From contig NZ_JAPEOQ010000001.1 of NCBI RefSeq assembly GCF_026341035.1, positions 3,286,001-3,350,000 of the forward strand: a stretch of DNA of 64,000 bases. The letters are read 5' to 3'. The translations under genes were made by a program, and so were the position numbers. This DNA is from Streptomyces sp. NBC_01016. GTDB lineage: Bacteria > Actinomycetota > Actinomycetes > Streptomycetales > Streptomycetaceae. Positions 1 to 10,561 of the stretch are shown one piece after another. The first letter of the stretch is position 1; each line of letters opens with the position of its first letter. The notes under the pieces were generated by a model. That model worked only from the letters and a program-made list of their open reading frames with translations. It searched no databases and was not told where the DNA came from.

Positions 1-661
1 GGTTCACCGGTGGGGTGGTGGTGGCCGTGGTCGCTTCGGCCGCTTCAGCGGCTTCGGCTGCTTCATCAGGGTCCTGGTAGCCGATGACGCGGCGGGTCCA
101 GTGCAGGAGCAGCGCGCGGTCGGACTCCGGGACGCCCAGGAGGTCGGCGAGGTTCAGGAGGGCGTAGTCGTCGGTGACCGTGGCGACCAGGTCCACCGTG
201 TTCGGGTCCGTGTCCGTGTCCGTGTCCGCGTTCTCGTTTTTGTTGTCGTTGTCGTGAAGTGCCTTGTGCAGTAGGGATCTTGCTCGGTTCCGTACCGACT
301 CCTCGAACGCCGCCACTCGGCGCGGCGTGAACGCCCGGCTCACCAGGCGGCGCAGCCTGCCGTGGGCCGGCGGGTCCTGGTTGAGCATCATGCCGCGGAT
401 GAACGGGAGGTCTGCCGGGTCCGGATCGCGGATCTGGGTCGCGCCCAGGTGCGAGGAGTACGCCGACGCGTCCTTGAGGACCCGGACCACGTCCGCGTGC
501 CGGGTGACCGCCCAGAAGCCGGGGCCCTCCGGCCAGCCGAGGACCGCGGGCTCCGGCTGCCAGGCCACCGGGTGGTGGTCGCGCAGCGTCCGGTAGCGGT
601 CGTGCGGGACGCCACGCGCGTACAGGCGCGGGTCGAAGACGTCGGGGACGACAGGCGTCAC
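1..661 (-). CDS. Cytochrome P450, N-terminal part (cut by window edge)
   Basis: Reading from the GTG at 661 gives a bacterial class I P450 N-terminus. It begins VTPVVPDVFDPRLYARGVP, followed by DRYRTLRDHHPVAW and the C-helix region MMLNQDPPAHGRLRRLVSRAF, where the H-x-x-x-R residues contact the haem propionates. The heme-binding Cys loop lies outside the window. The start overlaps the stop of the upstream alpha/beta hydrolase (GTGA at 658-661), so the two genes are probably translationally coupled. Two low-complexity stretches are odd: an Asn/Asp/Thr-rich segment at about residues 133-150 (HDNDNKNENADTDTDTD) and an AAEAAEAAEA-TTATTTP run near the window edge. They sit where P450s tolerate loops (F/G region). 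The substrate cannot be told; the family resembles soluble hydroxylases of terpenes and sterols. Confidence 0.85.
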   Translation of the reverse strand, partial: MTPVVPDVFDPRLYARGVPHDRYRTLRDHHPVAWQPEPAVLGWPEGPGFWAVTRHADVVRVLKDASAYSSHLGATQIRDPDPADLPFIRGMMLNQDPPAHGRLRRLVSRAFTPRRVAAFEESVRNRARSLLHKALHDNDNKNENADTDTDTDPNTVDLVATVTDDYALLNLADLLGVPESDRALLLHWTRRVIGYQDPDEAAEAAEAAEATTATTTPPVN

Positions 662-1434
662 GAGCCGTCCGCCCGCAGGAAGTCCTCCATGACGCGGATC
701 AGCGCGAGCGGCGCCTCGTCCATCGCGTAGTGGCCGCACACGGGGAGGTCGACGAGCTCGCCGCGGGTGAACCAGGCCAGCCACGTCGAGCGCATCAGGG
801 GCGCGGCAAGGGCCGGGTCGAGCTGCCCGGTGATCGCGAGCGCGGGGACCGTACAGGGGCCCAGGTCCGCGTGGAAGTCGTCGCCGGTCCACGAGTCGAG
901 CCAGGCCCGGAACGCCTTGGTGTCGCTGCACGCGAACGAGCGCTCCACCATGCGGTCCAGCCACGCGGCGGGGCGTACGCCGCCCGTCGTGACGTCGATG
1001 ATCGCGCGGCGGTTCGCGGGGGAGGTGTCGGCCGTCACGAACAGCTCCCGCTGCTCGGGCGTCATGGGCAGACCGGACGCCGGGACCGGGGACACGCCCA
1101 CGATGCGGCGCACCCGGCGCTGCGCGGTCGCCACCACGCGCTGCGCCACGGTGCCGCCCATGGAGTGCCCGATCAGCGAGAACCGCTCCCAGCCGAGCCG
1201 GTCCGCGAGGTCGAGCACGTCCGCGGCGCCCTCGGCCGTCGTGTACGCGCCCGGCGTCTGCTTCGCCTCCCCGTAGCCGCGCAGGTCCACGAGCGCGTAC
1301 TGGAAGGAGGTGCGGTCGAGGTCGGCCACGATCGGCGCGTAGGCGGCGCGGTCGGCGAACCAGCCGTGCACCGCGATCACCTTGTGCGGGCCGTCACCGT
1401 GCAGTTCGTACGGCAGGACGAAGGAGGAGGCCAC
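658..1434 (-). CDS. Alpha/beta hydrolase
   Basis: A 258-residue alpha/beta hydrolase. The nucleophile elbow GHSMGG places the catalytic Ser at residue 91. The acid is probably Asp206 (GQLDP) and the base His235 (CGHYAMDE). HGW near residue 23 forms the oxyanion-hole turn. I place the start at the GTG at 1434 because GGGAG lies just upstream at normal spacing. A much longer in-frame extension to 1737 would run under the divergent pentapeptide gene and has no family support. It is the first gene of a two-gene unit with the P450 (4-bp overlap), which suggests both act on one small lipophilic substrate. The substrate is unknown. Confidence 0.85.
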   Translation of the reverse strand: MASSFVLPYELHGDGPHKVIAVHGWFADRAAYAPIVADLDRTSFQYALVDLRGYGEAKQTPGAYTTAEGAADVLDLADRLGWERFSLIGHSMGGTVAQRVVATAQRRVRRIVGVSPVPASGLPMTPEQRELFVTADTSPANRRAIIDVTTGGVRPAAWLDRMVERSFACSDTKAFRAWLDSWTGDDFHADLGPCTVPALAITGQLDPALAAPLMRSTWLAWFTRGELVDLPVCGHYAMDEAPLALIRVMEDFLRADGS

Positions 1435-1567
1435 GTCGACTCCCAAGGGTGTGGGACTTCGGGCGGTGCGGGACGCCTCCAAAGGTGGCGCGGGGCCGGG
1501 CCCGGCCACAAGGGGGCGCACGCGCGCGTGGCGGCGTGCGCCGTGGCCGATCGGCGACAATGTGGGG

Positions 1568-2401
1568 GTGACCTCCCCCGACGCCCCACCCGACCGCCCC
1601 GACCTGCGCGCCGATTGCGCCGACTGCTTCGGCCTGTGCTGCGTCGCCCTCCCCTTCGCCAAGTCGCACGACTTCGCGCACGACAAGAACGCGGGCACGC
1701 CCTGCCGCAACCTCCAGCAGGACTTCCGCTGCGGCATCCACGCGAGGCTGCGCGACGAGGGCTACCCCGGCTGCACCGTCTTCGACTGCTTCGGCGCGGG
1801 CCAGAAGGTCTCCCAGGTCACCTTCGAGGGCGTCGGCTGGCGTGAGCGGCCCGAGAGCGCCAGGGCCATGTACGAGGTCTTCCCGGTCATGCGCCAACTG
1901 CACGAGCTGCTCTGGTACTTGAGCGACGTACTGGAGCTGAGAGCGGCCGGTGCCGTGCACGACGACGCCCGGCGGGCCCGCGAGGACATCGAGCGGCTGA
2001 CCCGCGCGCGCAGCGACGAACTCGTCGCCGCCGACGTGCCGACCATCCGGGGCGACGTGAACGCCCTTCTACTGAAGGCAAGTGAACTGGTGCGCGCCGA
2101 CGTGCCCGGTGCGCTCGGCCGCAAGAAGAACCACCGGGGAGCCGACCTAGTAGGCGCGCGTTTCAAAAAGGCCGACCTACGGGGCGCCAATTTCCGCGGC
2201 GCCCTTCTTGTGGCCGCGGATCTGACGGGCGCCGACCTTCGATCGGCCGACCTGATCGGCGCGGACCTGCGCGACGCCCGGCTCGCGGGCGCCGACCTCA
2301 CCGGGGCGCTGTTCCTCACCCAGGCGCAGGTGAACGCGGCCCGCGGCGACGTGGCCACCCGCATCCCGGCGGGCCTGCGGCGTCCGGCGCACTGGGCGTA
2401 G
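1568..2401 (+). CDS. Pentapeptide-repeat protein with Cys-rich N-terminus
   Basis: A 277-residue protein in two parts. Residues 1-75 are Cys-rich (ADCADCFGLCC, then TPCRN, RCGI, GCTVFDCFG) and could bind a metal or an Fe-S cluster. Residues 190-249 are about twelve A(D/N)LxG-type pentapeptides (RGADL, KADLR, GANFR, TGADL, GADLR), which fold as a right-handed quadrilateral beta-helix. The middle (about 100-180) is charged and helical. The GTG start at 1568 has no Shine-Dalgarno sequence. GACAAT at 1556-1561 ends seven bases before it, so the message may be leaderless. The family is common in Streptomyces, but its function is unknown; pentapeptide proteins elsewhere mimic DNA or act as scaffolds. 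Confidence 0.85.
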   Translation: MTSPDAPPDRPDLRADCADCFGLCCVALPFAKSHDFAHDKNAGTPCRNLQQDFRCGIHARLRDEGYPGCTVFDCFGAGQKVSQVTFEGVGWRERPESARAMYEVFPVMRQLHELLWYLSDVLELRAAGAVHDDARRAREDIERLTRARSDELVAADVPTIRGDVNALLLKASELVRADVPGALGRKKNHRGADLVGARFKKADLRGANFRGALLVAADLTGADLRSADLIGADLRDARLAGADLTGALFLTQAQVNAARGDVATRIPAGLRRPAHWA

Positions 2402-2407
2402 GTCCCG

Positions 2408-2421
2408 GCCCCGAGCGGGGC
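2408..2421. terminator. Short GC hairpin between convergent genes
   Basis: GCCCC-GAGC-GGGGC lies between the stop of the pentapeptide gene (2401) and the stop of the convergent chorismate mutase gene (2422). The 5-bp stem is weak but correctly placed for a shared terminator. Confidence 0.4.
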
Positions 2422-5470
<3,049 letters not shown>

Positions 5471-5668
5471 GGTCGTGGATCGGGTGTCGTTGCGCCATCG
5501 ACCTTTCGGGCATAGCCCAGGCCGTTGGCCGGCCCCGGGGGCTGTGGGGCGGAGTCGGGAACGGGAGTTCGTGCGCCGAATGGGTGACCTGAGGGTGGGT
5601 GCGTCGTTGAACCACGCGATGGTCTTCGGCGTGGTGAAGGGCGGGCGAACGGGGTGGTCGGAGCGGTG
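5471..5668. other. Region between geosmin synthase and tnpB-like gene
   Basis: No gene is seen. If the TnpB gene is part of a mobile element, its left end should lie here or in the last codons of the geosmin synthase gene. No clear inverted repeats or target duplication can be read by eye. Confidence 0.3.
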
Positions 5669-7165
5669 ATGCGCAGCGCGTCGGGCTTGCGGGTGTTGTC
5701 CCCGCCCCGCCTGGCCCGGCATGCCGGGGCGATGGCGCTGAAAACGCGGCTGCGGCTGTCCGAGCGGGACGCGGAGGTTCTGGCCGGACTGGGGGAATTC
5801 CTGGATCGGCTGGCGGGGGCGGATCTGGCGGAGCGAGTGCGGCTGGGCACTGGGCATACGCTGGAGGATTTCGCGCGGCGCAAGCGGGAGTTGAGCGCGA
5901 TCACCTCGGCCCGTTGGGCGGGCACCATCGTGCGCGGCAGCAACGACCAGTGGGTGCTGGCCCGCCGTGCGCAGGCCGACGACCTGAAGCAGCTGACACG
6001 GGCGATCGAGGTTATCCGAGGGCGGCTGGCAGTACCGGTGGCCGCCTGCGACATCAAGACCCGGGTGGCGGGCTACCCGACCCAGGCCGTCCGCGCCGCC
6101 AAGCAGCGCCGTCTCGCGCACCTCACCGCGCGCGCCGCCAGGCTGCGAGAGCAGCGGCGGGCCGGGAGGGTGAAGATCGTGCGCGGCGGCAAGCGTCTAC
6201 TCAAGACCCGCCTGCGGTTGGAGCCGGCCGGGCTGGACGAAGCAAGTTGGCGGGAGCGGTGGAGGCAGGCGCGCACCCGGATCGAGGCGGACGGCGAGTC
6301 CGGCAAACGCCACGGCAACCAGACCATCAGCATCAGCCCGGACGGCGTCGTCACCATCAAGCTGCCGGGCGAACTTGCCGCCCAGCATGCCGATGTGGTG
6401 GACCGCTACGGGCGCTACACCCTGGATGCCCGCGCGGCCTTCGCGCATCGGGATGCCGAGTGGCAGGCGCAGGTGAAGGCGCACCGCGCGGTCGGCTACA
6501 CGGTCACGTTCGAGTGCGGGCGCTGCTATCTCACAGCCGCCTTCACCCCGCCCTCGAACGTGCTGCCCGAGGGGGCGGACGATGAGGCGTTCTTGGCCGC
6601 CGCGCGGGCCCGCGGGGTGATCGGTATCGATCACAACGCCGATCACCTCGCCGTGTGGCGTCTGGACGTGCACGGCAATCCCGTCGGCCGCCCGACCCGC
6701 ATCGAGGTCGACTACGCCGGTTCCACCTCCCGCCGCGATGCGCAGATCCGGCACGCCTGCTCCGCCCTGCTCCGTCAAGCGCGCCGGTCGGGGGCGGGGG
6801 CGTTGGTGATCGAGGACCTCGGGTTCGCCATCGGCCGGGAGGAGTGCGGCGGGTGTGGCAGGCGGGGCCGGGTGTTCCGGGCCACGGTGGCGGCGATGCC
6901 GACGGCGAAGTTCGCGGCCCGGCTCCTCGCGATGGCTCACCGGGCGGGACTGTCGGTGATCGTCGTCGACCCGGCGTACTCCAGCCGCTGGGGCGCCCAG
7001 CACTGGAAGAAGACCACCAGCACGGCAACTCATCAGACGTCCGGTCATGACGCTGCGGCGATCGTGATCGGCCGACGCGGCCAGGGACCGTGCACACGAT
7101 GCACGCCGCCGAAGAGAGAAGGCAACGGCCCAGCCTGCCGAAGACCGTCCGCGGCAGGCCACTGA
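5669..7165 (+). CDS. tnpB: TnpB-like RNA-guided nuclease (IS200/IS605 accessory type)
   Basis: A 498-residue TnpB-related protein. The three RuvC acids are present: Asp321 in IGIDHNADH, Glu382 in LVIEDLGF, and Asp461 in SGHDAAAIV. The usual CPxC zinc ribbon between the second and third acids is not there. Its place is taken by DPAYSSRWGAQHWKKT, where canonical TnpB has a Cys-x-x-Cys. A separate ECGGCG pair sits just after the Glu. The N-terminal 250 residues are basic and helical, as in the RNA-binding wedge. No tnpA transposase is nearby. The ATG at 5669 has GGAG five bases upstream. TnpB proteins use an RNA from the 3' end of their own transposon to cleave DNA; whether this divergent form is active or domesticated is unknown. 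Confidence 0.85.
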   Translation: MRSASGLRVLSPPRLARHAGAMALKTRLRLSERDAEVLAGLGEFLDRLAGADLAERVRLGTGHTLEDFARRKRELSAITSARWAGTIVRGSNDQWVLARRAQADDLKQLTRAIEVIRGRLAVPVAACDIKTRVAGYPTQAVRAAKQRRLAHLTARAARLREQRRAGRVKIVRGGKRLLKTRLRLEPAGLDEASWRERWRQARTRIEADGESGKRHGNQTISISPDGVVTIKLPGELAAQHADVVDRYGRYTLDARAAFAHRDAEWQAQVKAHRAVGYTVTFECGRCYLTAAFTPPSNVLPEGADDEAFLAAARARGVIGIDHNADHLAVWRLDVHGNPVGRPTRIEVDYAGSTSRRDAQIRHACSALLRQARRSGAGALVIEDLGFAIGREECGGCGRRGRVFRATVAAMPTAKFAARLLAMAHRAGLSVIVVDPAYSSRWGAQHWKKTTSTATHQTSGHDAAAIVIGRRGQGPCTRCTPPKREGNGPACRRPSAAGH

Positions 7166-7225
7166 CGTGCAGTCCTGGACGCAGGGCTCACTTTGACTCA
7201 GTGGATAGGAACGGTGTTCTTTACT

Positions 7226-7321
7226 GTGACCGAAATCTTCGAGCGCATCACGGACAAGCTGGCAAGAGACGAAATCGCGCTGCCGCACAACGAGAAAGAC
7301 CCCAGAGGTCACACGGGCTGA
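7226..7321 (+). CDS. Possible 31-residue ORF of unknown function
   Basis: A GTG-started frame encodes 31 residues (VTEIFERITDKLARDEIALP, then HNEKDPRGHTG). The composition is that of a real amphipathic helix rather than a GC-shadow frame. No good ribosome-binding site precedes it (AGGAAC is 14 bases away), and third-position GC is lower than in neighbouring genes. It lies just past the TnpB stop and overlaps the stop of the antisense gene fragment. It could be a small gene, the end of a lost gene, or part of the TnpB element's right end. Confidence 0.3.
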   Translation: MTEIFERITDKLARDEIALPHNEKDPRGHTG

Positions 7322-7452
7322 CCCACCCGACCTGCCGCGTGCGTGACGGCCGCCCGCGCCAGCGCCTGCACGATCGGGTGCGGGCGGCTGCCGTCACCGG
7401 ACAGCTCCGGCTGGAACAGCGTCGCGACGAAGAACGGGTGCTGCTGCGGCGG
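7309..7452 (-). pseudogene. C-terminal fragment of a CTP-synthase-like glutamine amidotransferase
   Basis: The minus strand encodes HPFFVATLFQPELSGDG followed by SRPHPIVQALARAAVTHA and a stop. This is the end of a class I glutamine amidotransferase domain of the kind annotated as CTP-synthase C-terminal-related protein, a common Streptomyces gene. Everything upstream of HPFF is gone: the frame runs into unrelated sequence at about 7440-7450, with no Cys nucleophile, start or ribosome-binding site. It is therefore a remnant, possibly created when the adjacent TnpB element and a deletion rearranged the locus. Confidence 0.65.
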
Positions 7453-7620
7453 AGTTCGTGACGGCGCTGACCGGATAAGCCGCTGATCGGCGGCCCCAGG
7501 GGGCGCCGGCGTTCGAGCCGGCCCCGGCACTCTCACTCGTTCGTGGATCGTCGTGGGCGTGCGCGGAGGGTAGGGCTCTGGCCGTGGCCGAGTGGGCCAG
7601 GGACCGGAGGCGGACGACCC

Positions 7621-8274
7621 ATGGAACAGACTGCGTTGCGTCCCAAGTCGATGCCGGGAACCGGGGGCAGGGCATCGACCACGACGTCGACGCCGGAGCC
7701 GTCGGCCGGCCCGCTGACGGGGCCCGGTCCTGCGCCGAAGCCCGGCAGGCCGGGCGCCGCCCAGCAGCGCGGCAGGCGCCTGTGCAGCGTGCTGTGCGGC
7801 CTGCTGTGCGCGGTCGTGCTCGTCCTCGCGGGCATCGGCCTCGGCACCGTGGGAGCCACCGTCATCGGCATGAGCAAGCTCGCCGAACTGAAGCGGCAGG
7901 CCCCGCCCGCGGCAGGACCCGCGACCCCGCCGCCGAGCAGCCCCGCCGCCACGCCGGGACCCACCACGGCGCCCGCACAGCCCGCGGCGCCCCTGCCGAG
8001 GGGCGGGCTCGGCGTGGAGGTCGTCGACGCCCCCAAGGCACCCGGCGCGCTCGTCGTGGCCGTGCACGTCCCGGGCCCCGGCTACACCGGCGGCCTGGTC
8101 CGCGGCGACGTCCTGGTGGGCCTCGGCGGCCGGCGCGTCGGCTCCGCGCTCGACCTGGCGGCGCACGTGGCCGACGTCGCGGACACCCGACCGGGACGGC
8201 AGGTCGTGGTCACGGTCCGGCACGCGAACGGGGCGCTGCAGAAGCTGGCGGTCACCCCCGGGGTGGTCACGTGA
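7621..8274 (+). CDS. Membrane-anchored PDZ-domain protein
   Basis: A 217-residue protein. A Pro/Thr-rich cytoplasmic tail (1-50) is followed by one membrane segment (about 57-85, LCSVLCGLLCAVVLVLAGIGLG), a Pro/Ala/Thr-rich linker, and a C-terminal PDZ domain (about 125-217). The PDZ domain includes GLGVEVVD, GGLVRGDVLVGLGGRRV and RPGRQVVVTVRH. PDZ domains of this HtrA type bind extended peptide ends. With no protease domain it is probably an extracellular-facing adaptor. The partner is unknown, and the flanking genes give no clue. The ATG at 7621 is chosen because upstream in-frame sequence is not protein-like. Confidence 0.8.
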   Translation: MEQTALRPKSMPGTGGRASTTTSTPEPSAGPLTGPGPAPKPGRPGAAQQRGRRLCSVLCGLLCAVVLVLAGIGLGTVGATVIGMSKLAELKRQAPPAAGPATPPPSSPAATPGPTTAPAQPAAPLPRGGLGVEVVDAPKAPGALVVAVHVPGPGYTGGLVRGDVLVGLGGRRVGSALDLAAHVADVADTRPGRQVVVTVRHANGALQKLAVTPGVVT

Positions 8275-8420
8275 CGGCCGTATTCGGCGCGCGCCCCGCC
8301 CACGGCGCCTGAAATCATGGGCAGAGGTCGGTCTCGCGCCGCCCCGCGCCGCCGGGCAGGATGGCTGCCCGTACGACGCCCGCACTCCCACAGGCGCTCA
8401 CCCGTACGAAAGGCCAGGAC

Positions 8421-9557
8421 ATGACGACCGGTACCCCCGCGCCCTTCACCGCCGCCGACTACAAGGCCCGCATGGACCGTGCCGCGCAGTCCGCCGCCGA
8501 CGCGGGGCTCGCAGGGGTGCTGGTCGCGCCGGGCCCCGACCTCGTATGGCTCACCGGCTACCACGTACCGGCCGACACCGAGCGGCTCACCCTCCTCGTG
8601 CTCGCGGCCGACCAGGAGCCCACGCTCGTCGTGCCGACCCTGGAGGCGCCCGACGCCGCCAAGGCCGCGGGCGCCGACGCGATGACGCTGCGCGACTGGA
8701 CCGACGGCAAGGACCCGTACGACGTCACCGCCCCGCTGCTCAGGTCGGTCGGGGGTCCGGGCCGCTTCGGGGTGAGCGACAACGCCTGGGCGATGCATCT
8801 GCTCGGCCTGCAGAAGACCCTGCCCGAGACCTCGTACGTCTCGCTCACCGAGGCCCTGCCGATGCTGCGCGGCGTGAAGGACGCCGCCGAACTGGAGCGC
8901 CTCGCCGCCGCCGGCGCCGCGGCGGACGCCACGTACGAGGAGATCAAGAAGGTCGCCTTCGCGGGCCGCCGCGAGAACGACATCGCCGGTGAACTGTCCG
9001 ATCTGCTGAAGCGGTTCGGGCACTCGCAGGTCGACTTCACCGTCGTCGGCTCGGGCCCGAACGGCGCCAACCCGCACCACGAGGCGAGCGACCGCGTCAT
9101 CGGACACGGCGACATGGTGGTGCTCGACTTCGGCGGCCTCAAGCACGGCTACGGCTCCGACACCACCCGTACCGTGCACGTCGGCGAGCCGACCGACGAG
9201 GAGCGCAAGGTCCACGACATCGTCCGGGAGGCGCAGACCGCGGCCTGTGACGCGGTACGGCCCGGGATCGCCTGCCAGGACGTCGACCGGGTCGCCCGCA
9301 AGGTCATCACGGACGCCGGGTACGGCGAGTACTTCATCCACCGCACCGGGCACGGCATCGGCGTCACCACCCACGAACCGCCCTACATGATCGAGGGCGA
9401 GGAGCAGGAGCTGGTGCCGGGCATGTGCTTCTCCGTCGAACCCGGCATCTACCTGCCGGGCCGGTTCGGCGTCCGCGTCGAGGACATCGTGACCGTCACC
9501 GAGGACGGCGGCCGGCGCCTCAACGCGACGGCGCGCGAGATGGCGATCGTGGGCTGA
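8421..9557 (+). CDS. Xaa-Pro peptidase (M24 family)
   Basis: A 378-residue M24 metallopeptidase that removes N-terminal residues before proline, or splits X-Pro dipeptides. The N-terminal creatinase domain covers residues 1-140. The pita-bread catalytic domain follows, with all five dinuclear metal ligands: Asp in VVLDFGG, Asp in GSDTTR, His in TGHGIGV, Glu in SVEPGIY and Glu in VRVEDIV. The ATG at 8421 follows AAAGGCCAGG at suitable distance. It probably acts in cytoplasmic peptide turnover. The stop is seven bases before the start of the downstream kinase-like gene, so the two are probably co-transcribed. Confidence 0.92.
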   Translation: MTTGTPAPFTAADYKARMDRAAQSAADAGLAGVLVAPGPDLVWLTGYHVPADTERLTLLVLAADQEPTLVVPTLEAPDAAKAAGADAMTLRDWTDGKDPYDVTAPLLRSVGGPGRFGVSDNAWAMHLLGLQKTLPETSYVSLTEALPMLRGVKDAAELERLAAAGAAADATYEEIKKVAFAGRRENDIAGELSDLLKRFGHSQVDFTVVGSGPNGANPHHEASDRVIGHGDMVVLDFGGLKHGYGSDTTRTVHVGEPTDEERKVHDIVREAQTAACDAVRPGIACQDVDRVARKVITDAGYGEYFIHRTGHGIGVTTHEPPYMIEGEEQELVPGMCFSVEPGIYLPGRFGVRVEDIVTVTEDGGRRLNATAREMAIVG

Positions 9558-9563
9558 GCGGCC

Positions 9564-10469
9564 ATGCCGTCGACGCCGCGGCAGCCCACTGCCGACGCCG
9601 TGCGCCGCGTCCTGGAGGCGATGCTTCCGGACGGCGGCACTCCGGAGGTGCGCCCCGTCACCGAGGGCGGCGAGCACTCCACGTGGTGGGTGGGGAAGGC
9701 GCACGTGCTGCGCCTCGCCACCGACGGAGCGATGTCCGCGCGGCTGCGGCGCGAGGTGCGCCTCCGTGACCTCGTACGTCCCCACGTGCCGGTCGCCGTG
9801 CCCGCCTCCGTCGCGACGGGGGAGTGGGCGCCCGGCCTCGCCTGCACGCTCGACAAGCGGCTGCCCGGGGAGTCCGCCGAGGTCAGGGACGTCACCGCGG
9901 CCGGCGAGGAGGATCTCGCCGGGCTGCTCGCGGGGCTGCGCGAGGTGCCGGTCGCGCGGACCGTTCCTGTCGGTGTGCCGAAGGTGCCGCCGCGCTCGCT
10001 GGAGAGCCTGCGCCGCGAGGCCGGCGCCGCGGCCCTGAAGCTCGATGCGGACGGCGAGTTCGAGGCCGAGCGGCTCGATCAGCTCGCCGCGCGGGCCGTC
10101 GCGCAGCTCGTCCCGCAGCCCGAGGCCGTGCTCGTCCACCACGACCTCAAGGGCGAGCATCTGACCGTGTCGACGGACGGCCGGGTGCGCGGCGTCCTCG
10201 ACTGGGCCGACGCGGTCGTCGGTGACGCCGCGGAGGACATCGCCGGGCTCACGATCGCGGTGGGCGCGCGTGCCGCGGTCCGCTCCGCGACGCTGGCGGG
10301 GTACGGACCGCGGTCGTGCCTGCGGGGGCTGTGGCTGGCGCGGTGCGATGTCCTGGTGCGGCTCGGGGACCGGCTGTACGGCGCCGACGACAGCCCCGAG
10401 GGTCTGCTGCGGGCGCAGATGGAGCGGGCGTGGGAGGCGATCCTGCTGGAGCTGGTGTCGGAGGGCTGA
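9564..10469 (+). CDS. Aminoglycoside-phosphotransferase-fold kinase
   Basis: A 301-residue protein of the APH/choline-kinase fold. The catalytic loop HHDLKGEHL gives Asp194, and VLDWADA gives the metal-binding Asp213. The N-terminal lobe has the WWVGKAHVLRLA beta strands with a Lys for ATP. Such proteins phosphorylate small hydroxylated compounds and sometimes confer aminoglycoside resistance, but nothing here identifies the substrate. It lies 7 bp downstream of the Xaa-Pro peptidase gene and ends before a strong hairpin. Confidence 0.8.
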   Translation: MPSTPRQPTADAVRRVLEAMLPDGGTPEVRPVTEGGEHSTWWVGKAHVLRLATDGAMSARLRREVRLRDLVRPHVPVAVPASVATGEWAPGLACTLDKRLPGESAEVRDVTAAGEEDLAGLLAGLREVPVARTVPVGVPKVPPRSLESLRREAGAAALKLDADGEFEAERLDQLAARAVAQLVPQPEAVLVHHDLKGEHLTVSTDGRVRGVLDWADAVVGDAAEDIAGLTIAVGARAAVRSATLAGYGPRSCLRGLWLARCDVLVRLGDRLYGADDSPEGLLRAQMERAWEAILLELVSEG

Positions 10470-10471
10470 GC

Positions 10472-10534
10472 CGGAGGGCGGCGGCGGGACGGAGGGCCGG
10501 GCCCGCCCGCTCTCCGGCCCGCCGCCGCCCTCCG
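10472..10534. terminator. Strong hairpin between convergent genes
   Basis: Two 17-base arms (10472-10488 and 10518-10534; GC-rich, ending GGCGGCGGG/CCCGCCGCC) are perfect inverted repeats around a 29-base loop. It lies between the kinase stop (10469) and the treZ stop (10562). It can serve both genes. Confidence 0.75.
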
Positions 10535-10561
10535 TCCCTGTGCGCTTCTACGGCTGCGCTT

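Noticed and set aside
1435-1737. Extended N-terminus of the alpha/beta hydrolase
   Set aside because: It would lie antisense to the Cys-rich start of the pentapeptide gene; the GTG at 1434 has a proper ribosome-binding site.
8082-10160. 692-codon minus-strand frame across the PDZ, peptidase and kinase genes
   Set aside because: It spans three genes with clear motifs on the plus strand; its composition is that of a GC shadow.
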